Shown here: piece after piece, positions 6,636 to 11,035 of the stretch
Layout of the letters: the number at the start of each line of letters is the position of its first letter
How positions within the stretch are numbered: position 1 is the first letter of the stretch
Assembly: GCA_030641505.1 (NCBI GenBank)
Contig: DAOWHI010000156.1
Location: forward strand, 1-11,035
DNA length: 11,035 bases
Reading direction: 5' to 3'
Source: Gemmatimonadota bacterium
Lineage (GTDB): Bacteria; Gemmatimonadota; Gemmatimonadetes; JACCXV01; JAHWKZ01
Notes under the pieces: model-generated
What the model was told of the DNA's origin: nothing
The model's input: the letters and a program-made list of their open reading frames with translations, nothing else
The model's database searches: none
Program-made: the position numbers and the translations under genes

Positions 6636-7121
6636 ATGAGGTTTACGACCCAGGCGGAATACGGACTGATCTGTAGCCTCCATCTGGCCCGGTTCGGGAC
6701 GGAAGGGCCGGTGGCGGCGCGGGAGATGGCCGAGCTTGAGAACTTGCCGGCCGATTACACAGAGAAGATCCTGCGCCGGCTCAGGCAGGCCGGGCTGGTG
6801 ACCGCTGTCCGTGGGGTCACCGGGGGGTTTCAGCTGGCGCGTGACCCGAGCGAGATCACCGTCAAGGACGTGATTGACGCCACCGAAGGGCAAACGTTCG
6901 AGATCAACTGCAGGATGCACCCGGTCGGACCCGATCGGTGCGCCGAAACCCATGGCTGCTCGATCCGCCCGGTGTGGTACGCGCTCAGGGAACGCATCGA
7001 CGATCTCCTCTCCGACATCCGGTTGAGCGATCTGATCGAGAAGAACGAAGCTGGAGTCCAGGCACTGATCGACGTTACTTGGGGACCCGGCGAGCCGGAG
7101 GAGGCGACGGCGGGCGTATAG
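6636..7121 (+). CDS. Rrf2/IscR-family Fe-S-sensing repressor of the suf operon
   Basis: This is a 161-residue winged-helix regulator. The N-terminus (MRFTTQAEYGL), the recognition region DYTEKILRRLRQAGLV and the wing VRGVTGGFQLARDP are diagnostic of Rrf2. Glu43, which in E. coli IscR governs choice between type 1 and type 2 sites, is at the same position here. The cluster loop has Cys92, Cys102 and Cys108 (C-x9-C-x5-C). E. coli IscR has C-x5-C-x5-C-x2-His; here Arg111 stands where the ligand His would be. Glu8 is at the position where NsrR (Asp) and RsrR (Glu) supply a ligand, so a Cys3Glu cluster is a reasonable inference. It leads the suf operon and has an IscR-like box over its own promoter, so it probably senses Fe-S status and represses the operon when clusters are sufficient. 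SufR-, IscR- or NsrR-like function cannot be separated by eye. Confidence 0.9.
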   Translation: MRFTTQAEYGLICSLHLARFGTEGPVAAREMAELENLPADYTEKILRRLRQAGLVTAVRGVTGGFQLARDPSEITVKDVIDATEGQTFEINCRMHPVGPDRCAETHGCSIRPVWYALRERIDDLLSDIRLSDLIEKNEAGVQALIDVTWGPGEPEEATAGV

Positions 7122-7170
7122 ACACGATTCCAACCATCGGAACTGATCAAATCTGAGTCGAGGGATACTG

Positions 7171-7944
7171 ATGACGGAAAAGAAAGAGCTACTGGTCGTC
7201 GAGGATCTCCACGCCGCGGTGGAAGGCGAAGAGATTCTGCGCGGCGTTAATCTCACCATTTGCGAAAGCGAGCTGCATGCGCTGATGGGTCCCAACGGGT
7301 CTGGTAAGTCGACCCTGGCCAAGGTGGTTGCCGGCCACCCCGCGTACGCCGTCACCCAAGGCTCGATTCGCTACCGCGGTGAGGATTTGCTCGAGATGGA
7401 AGTCGATGAGCGAGCGCGAAAGGGTTTGTTCATGGCGTTTCAGTATCCGAGCGAGATCCCGGGGGTCACGATCGCTCAATTCCTGCGCCATGCGAAGTCC
7501 GCGCAGACCGGCGAGGACATCTCGGTGCTCGACTTCTACGATGATCTCAAGGACGCCATGAATGAGCTCGACGTTGACGAGAAGTTCGCCGAGCGATTCG
7601 TCAACGACGGTTTTTCGGGTGGCGAGAAGAAGCGCAATGAGATTCTGCAGATGGCGATGCTGAAGCCGGACTTTGCGCTGCTCGACGAGACCGATTCGGG
7701 ACTCGACATCGATGCACTAAAGATCGTCGCCGATGGTGTGAACACGCTGCATCGCGAGCGTGGGCATTTCGGGGTGTTGATCATCACCCATTACCAGCGG
7801 ATCCTCAATTACATCCAACCCGATTTCGTTCACGTCATGGTCGACGGTAGGATCGTCCGTTCCGGCGATCGAGAGCTCGCCCTAGAGCTCGAGGCGGAAG
7901 GCTACGAATCCACGCGCGGTCAGCTGACCGCTGCCGGCAGCTAA
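7171..7944 (+). CDS. sufC: Fe-S cluster assembly ATPase SufC
   Basis: This is a 257-residue ABC ATPase of the cytosolic SufBCD scaffold. All nucleotide-binding elements are intact: Walker A GPNGSGKS (40-47), Q-loop Gln91 in AFQYPSEIPGV, the SufC-type signature FSGGEKKRNEILQM (148-161), Walker B ALLDETDSGLD (169-179) with catalytic Glu173, and the switch His207 in ITHYQR. The signature continuing as EKKRNE and the DETDSGLDIDALK block distinguish SufC from transporter ATPases. Length is normal. GAGGGA at 7160-7165 precedes the ATG by 5 nt. It lies 49 nt after the regulator and 12 nt before sufB. ATP-driven SufC dimerisation reshapes SufB-SufD during cluster building. Confidence 0.97.
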   Translation: MTEKKELLVVEDLHAAVEGEEILRGVNLTICESELHALMGPNGSGKSTLAKVVAGHPAYAVTQGSIRYRGEDLLEMEVDERARKGLFMAFQYPSEIPGVTIAQFLRHAKSAQTGEDISVLDFYDDLKDAMNELDVDEKFAERFVNDGFSGGEKKRNEILQMAMLKPDFALLDETDSGLDIDALKIVADGVNTLHRERGHFGVLIITHYQRILNYIQPDFVHVMVDGRIVRSGDRELALELEAEGYESTRGQLTAAGS

Positions 7945-7956
7945 GGAGGGCACTCG

Positions 7957-9366
7957 ATGCCGAAAGACCAGAACGTCGCCGCGCTCAAGCTCGACGACTA
8001 TAAGTACGGCTTCAAGGATCCCGATTCCTACGTCTTCAAGAGCGAGAAGGGGTTGTCGAAGCGGATCGTCGAGCAGATCTCGGAGATGAAGGAAGAGCCG
8101 AACTGGATGCTGAAGTTCCGGCTCAAGGGGCTCGAGATCTACGAATCGAAGCCGGTACCGCAGTGGGGCGCCGATCTCTCACAGCTCGACATGGACGAGA
8201 TCTACTTCTACGTGAAGCCCTCCGAGGGCGAAGGGCGAACATGGGACGAAGTGCCGGACGACATCAAGCGCACGTTCGACCGACTCGGCATTCCCGAAGC
8301 CGAGCAGAAATCGTTGTCTGGCGTTGGTGCGCAGTACGAGAGCGAGATGGTGTACCACCGGATCAAGGACGACCTCGCCGAGCAGGGTGTGATCTTTGAT
8401 TCCATCGAGACCGGTCTCAAGAACCATCCTGATCTCTTCAAGCGCTACTTCGCGACCGTGATCCCATCGCACGATAACAAGTACGCGGCGCTCAATTCAG
8501 CGGTGTGGTCGGGCGGTTCATTCATCTACGTGCCACCGGGTGTTGAGGTCGACATCCCGTTGCAGGCGTACTTTCGGGTCAACTCGGAAAACATGGGTCA
8601 GTTCGAGCGTACGCTGATCATCGCTGACGAAGGCGCCAAGCTGCACTACATCGAGGGGTGCACCGCGCCGACGTACTCGACCAATTCATTCCACAGCGGC
8701 GTGATCGAGATCATCGTGAACCGGGGCGCCAGCGTTCGTTACACGACGATCCAGAACTGGTCGAACAACATGTACAACCTGGTTACCCAGCGGGCGCGGG
8801 TCGAAGAGGATGCCCGGATGGCGTGGCTGGATGGCAACCTCGGTTCCAAGATCACGATGAAGTATCCGTCGTGCTTCCTGATGGGACGGGGGGCTTCAGG
8901 CGAGATCATGTCGATCGCTTACGCCGGGCCTGGTCAGCACCAGGACGCCGGTGGCAAGATGATCCACGCCGCGCCCCATACCACAAGTGAGATCATTTCG
9001 AAGTCGATCTCCAAGGGGGGTGGCCGGTCATCTTATCGCGGTCTCGTCCAGGTCCAGAAAGGCGCTCACAATGCGTCGAGCAATGTAGAGTGTGATGCAC
9101 TGCTGCTGGACGAGGAGGCCCGGACCGACACCTACCCGTACATCGAGATCGACGAGAACGACGCCTCGATCGGTCACGAAGCGACGGTCACCAAGATCGG
9201 CGACGAGCAGCTGTTCTACCTGATGCAGCGTGGGCTCGCCGAGGACGAGGCGCGGACGATGGTCGTGCGGGGCTTCATCGAGCCGATCTCGAAGCATCTT
9301 CCACTCGAGTACGCGGTCGAGCTCAATCGACTGGTCGAGCTCGAGATGGAGGGGTCGGTCGGGTAG
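7957..9366 (+). CDS. sufB: Fe-S cluster assembly scaffold SufB
   Basis: SufB, 469 residues, is the scaffold subunit on which the nascent cluster is built from persulfide sulfur and iron. The right-handed beta-helix core and the C-terminal blocks are well conserved. Cys379, His407 and Glu408 keep the exact Cys-x27-His-Glu spacing of E. coli Cys405, His433 and Glu434, the residues tied to sulfur acceptance and cluster formation. The ending (DEQLFYLMQRGL, RGFIEPI, LPLEYAVELNRLVELEMEGSVG) is typical. The N-terminal Cys cluster of E. coli SufB is absent, as in many shorter SufB proteins. A strong AAGGAGGG (7943-7950), overlapping the sufC stop, lies 6 nt before the ATG. The next gene begins after a 101-nt gap, the widest within this operon. 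Confidence 0.97.
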   Translation: MPKDQNVAALKLDDYKYGFKDPDSYVFKSEKGLSKRIVEQISEMKEEPNWMLKFRLKGLEIYESKPVPQWGADLSQLDMDEIYFYVKPSEGEGRTWDEVPDDIKRTFDRLGIPEAEQKSLSGVGAQYESEMVYHRIKDDLAEQGVIFDSIETGLKNHPDLFKRYFATVIPSHDNKYAALNSAVWSGGSFIYVPPGVEVDIPLQAYFRVNSENMGQFERTLIIADEGAKLHYIEGCTAPTYSTNSFHSGVIEIIVNRGASVRYTTIQNWSNNMYNLVTQRARVEEDARMAWLDGNLGSKITMKYPSCFLMGRGASGEIMSIAYAGPGQHQDAGGKMIHAAPHTTSEIISKSISKGGGRSSYRGLVQVQKGAHNASSNVECDALLLDEEARTDTYPYIEIDENDASIGHEATVTKIGDEQLFYLMQRGLAEDEARTMVVRGFIEPISKHLPLEYAVELNRLVELEMEGSVG

Positions 9367-9467
9367 CGAGCCGAGCGGCGCAAGGCATCCAAAACCAGGT
9401 TAACTAGGGAAAAGCGAGCCATACCGAAGTACGTAATCGAACGGAACATAGAGGGGGCAGCATAGAC

Positions 9468-10835
9468 ATGAGCGAATCAGCGACCACCACGGATATCGGG
9501 ACCGCGCCCACAGTGCGTGGGGAGATCGGACCCGAGACCGTGACCGCGATCGTGGCCGCCCGAAACGAGCCCGATTGGATGGTTGCACGCCGCCGACACG
9601 CGTGGCAGGTCTATCGCGAGATGCCGATGCCGACCACGAAGGACGAAGCGTGGCGGTACACGGACCTGTCCAAGATCGACTGGCAGGAGTTGGCGATGCG
9701 GGAGCCGTCACCACCGTCGCGAGTCAGCAGTCGTGACCAGATTCCTGCCGAGATCCAGGCCGCACTTCACTTCGACGACCCTTCATCGGCATGGTCGGTC
9801 GAGCATAACTCGGCCTCCATCTACGATGAGGTTGAAGAGGAGCTGACCCGTCAAGGGGTAGTATTCGTTGATCTCGCAGAAGCGATCGTGAATCATCCCG
9901 AGCTAGTTCAGAAGTACTTCATGACGAGTGCGGTCACACCGGAATTCGGCAAGCTGGCGGCGCTCCACGGTGCTTTCGTTTCTGGTGGCCGAGTGATCTA
10001 CGTCCCGGGCGGCGTCGAGGTCGAGCTGCCGATCAATACTTTCCGCTGGCTCGATATCGAGCGGACAGCGCTGTTTCCGCACACGCTCGTGATCGCCGGT
10101 CCGCAGAGCAAGGTGACGTACGTCGAAGAGTGTGCTTCACCGGCCCGCGTCCAGGACGGGTTGGCGATGAACTGCGGTGTCACCGAGATCATCGCCGAGG
10201 AAGGCGCCAACGTTCGGTACGCCATCGTTCAGCGGTGGGGGCGCCACGTCTTCCACTACCAGGCGGTCCGAGTCTTTGCCCATAAGGACGCCCAGATCCA
10301 GACATTGTTGGTGACTCTGGGTGGTGGCGTTGCACGCTCGGACGTCGAGACCGATCTCCAAGCGGAGGGCGCCCACTCGGAGATGCTGGGGATCTACCTT
10401 GGTGACTCCAACCAGCACTTCGACCACTACACGTACCAGCTCCACCAGGCGCCGCATGCGGGCTCGGATCTGCTCTATAAGGGCGCGCTAAAAGACCGGT
10501 CACGAGCGGTGTTTAGGGGCATGATCCGGGTCATGCCGGGCGCTCAGGGGACGGATGCGTACCAGACCAATCGGAACCTGATCCTGTCGGAAGACGCGCA
10601 CGCTGACTCCTTGCCCAACCTCGAGATCGAGGCCGACGATGTGCGCTGTTCACACGGCGCCACCATCGGTCAGCAGGATGAGCAACAGATCTTCTACCTG
10701 ATGAGCCGCGGGCTCAGCCGCGACCAGGCGGAGAAGCTCATCGTGTACGGGTTCTTCGAAGAAGTCCTGGCGCGCGTACCGGTCGAGTGGCTCCACAAGC
10801 GGTTGACGCGCGTAATCGAGCGCAAGCTCGGGTAG
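9468..10835 (+). CDS. sufD: Fe-S cluster assembly protein SufD
   Basis: SufD, 455 residues, pairs with SufB through the C-terminal beta-helix and binds SufC. The N-terminal helical region carries PTTKDEAWRYTDLSKIDW, a typical SufD motif. The C-terminal block VRCSHGATIG holds Cys394 and His396, equivalent to E. coli SufD Cys358 and His360 at the SufB-SufD interface where the cluster forms. QIFYLMSRGLSRDQA and the closing VEWL..RL helix complete the fold. The lack of SufB's Cys-x27-His-Glu and this CSHGAT motif separate it from SufB. GAGGGGG at 9451-9457 precedes the ATG by 10 nt. The next gene starts 10 nt after its stop, so transcription continues. Confidence 0.96.
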   Translation: MSESATTTDIGTAPTVRGEIGPETVTAIVAARNEPDWMVARRRHAWQVYREMPMPTTKDEAWRYTDLSKIDWQELAMREPSPPSRVSSRDQIPAEIQAALHFDDPSSAWSVEHNSASIYDEVEEELTRQGVVFVDLAEAIVNHPELVQKYFMTSAVTPEFGKLAALHGAFVSGGRVIYVPGGVEVELPINTFRWLDIERTALFPHTLVIAGPQSKVTYVEECASPARVQDGLAMNCGVTEIIAEEGANVRYAIVQRWGRHVFHYQAVRVFAHKDAQIQTLLVTLGGGVARSDVETDLQAEGAHSEMLGIYLGDSNQHFDHYTYQLHQAPHAGSDLLYKGALKDRSRAVFRGMIRVMPGAQGTDAYQTNRNLILSEDAHADSLPNLEIEADDVRCSHGATIGQQDEQQIFYLMSRGLSRDQAEKLIVYGFFEEVLARVPVEWLHKRLTRVIERKLG

Positions 10836-10845
10836 GAGTTCGAGG

Positions 10846-11035
10846 ATGGCCGAGTTCGTGAAGATCGCCGCCGCGGACGAGATCCCTGAGGGCTACAACA
10901 CCGTTATCGCGATGTCGATTCCGTTCCTGATGGAGACGGTCGTGCTCTCCGACGAGGAGCCCGATGAGGACGGCCGCATCGAGGGCTTCGGCGAGCGCGG
11001 GTTCATCTACTTCAAGGCCCGCTCGATGGGCGATC
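10846..11035 (+). CDS. Unrecognised suf-operon protein, N-terminal part (runs off right edge)
   Basis: An ATG 10 nt after sufD, with AGGAG at 10834-10838 (7-nt spacing), opens a frame that continues to the edge (63 codons). The other two forward frames contain stops within about 50-60 nt past position 10910, and codon use is GC-rich at third positions, so this is a real gene. The first 16 residues, MAEFVKIAAADEIPEG, look like the start of Rieske-type ferredoxins, which follow sufD in many suf operons. The rest (SIPFLMETVVLSDEEPDEDG, then RIEGFGERGFIYFKARS) does not resemble a Rieske domain, and no Cys-x-His appears where one is expected. It is therefore left unassigned; it may be a divergent or insertion-bearing relative. 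Confidence 0.7.
   Translation, partial: MAEFVKIAAADEIPEGYNTVIAMSIPFLMETVVLSDEEPDEDGRIEGFGERGFIYFKARSMGD

Noticed and set aside
10846..11035. Calling the last gene a Rieske ferredoxin
   Set aside because: Only the first 16 residues fit. The next 47 show no Rieske motif, so context alone is not enough.
1..11035. tRNA, rRNA, CRISPR, insertion-sequence or prophage features
   Set aside because: No cloverleaf-like sequence, repeat-spacer array, transposase or terminal inverted repeat pair was seen, and coding density leaves little room.

Overview
The window is high-GC, densely coded bacterial DNA with a housekeeping character. I see no phage, transposon, CRISPR or RNA-gene signal. Lipoprotein signal peptides, an M28 peptidase fused to a PDZ domain, an NDUFA9-like atypical SDR, a FabL-like enoyl reductase and an Rrf2-sufC-sufB-sufD cluster suggest a free-living, high-GC, probably diderm bacterium. 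Gemmatimonadota or a similar phylum is my best guess, with low confidence, because no marker here fixes the taxonomy.

Layout. (1) Positions 1-1063, minus strand: a PHP-domain metallohydrolase lipoprotein (CehA/McbA-like) that runs off the left edge. (2) Positions 1130-4129, plus strand, divergent from it: a tightly packed set of fabL-like enoyl-ACP reductase, trmB (tRNA m7G46 methyltransferase with an unusual N-terminal extension of about 150 residues), an NDUFA9-like NAD(P)-binding protein and a 102-residue CCPF-motif protein. The last three are joined by 4-nt start/stop overlaps. A perfect inverted repeat follows at 4141-4158. (3) Positions 4177-6515: a secreted M28 metallopeptidase with PA and PDZ domains, coupled by a 4-nt overlap to a small SnoaL/DUF4440-like lipoprotein. 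(4) Positions 6516-6635: a compact regulatory region. (5) Positions 6636 to the right edge: an iron-sulfur assembly operon of an IscR-like Rrf2 regulator, sufC, sufB, sufD and the start of an unrecognised gene.

The most informative stretch is the suf promoter. A perfect GAGAAT-C-ATTCTC palindrome resembling a Fur box abuts a 25-bp sequence that matches the degenerate type 1 IscR consensus (as I recall it) at 21 of 25 positions. That site covers the -35 of a TTGACT-17-TACTCT promoter, and the predicted transcription start falls on the A of the regulator's ATG. The picture is iron-responsive plus Fe-S-responsive control of a leaderless regulator gene that leads the suf operon. The regulator keeps E. 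coli IscR's Glu43 but has a different ligand layout: three Cys with wider spacing, Arg in place of the ligand His, and a Glu at position 8.

Nothing in the window is clearly a new biological system. The points that merit follow-up are the suf control region, the regulator's cluster ligands, the TrmB extension, and the two unassigned proteins at 3821-4129 and 10846 onward.
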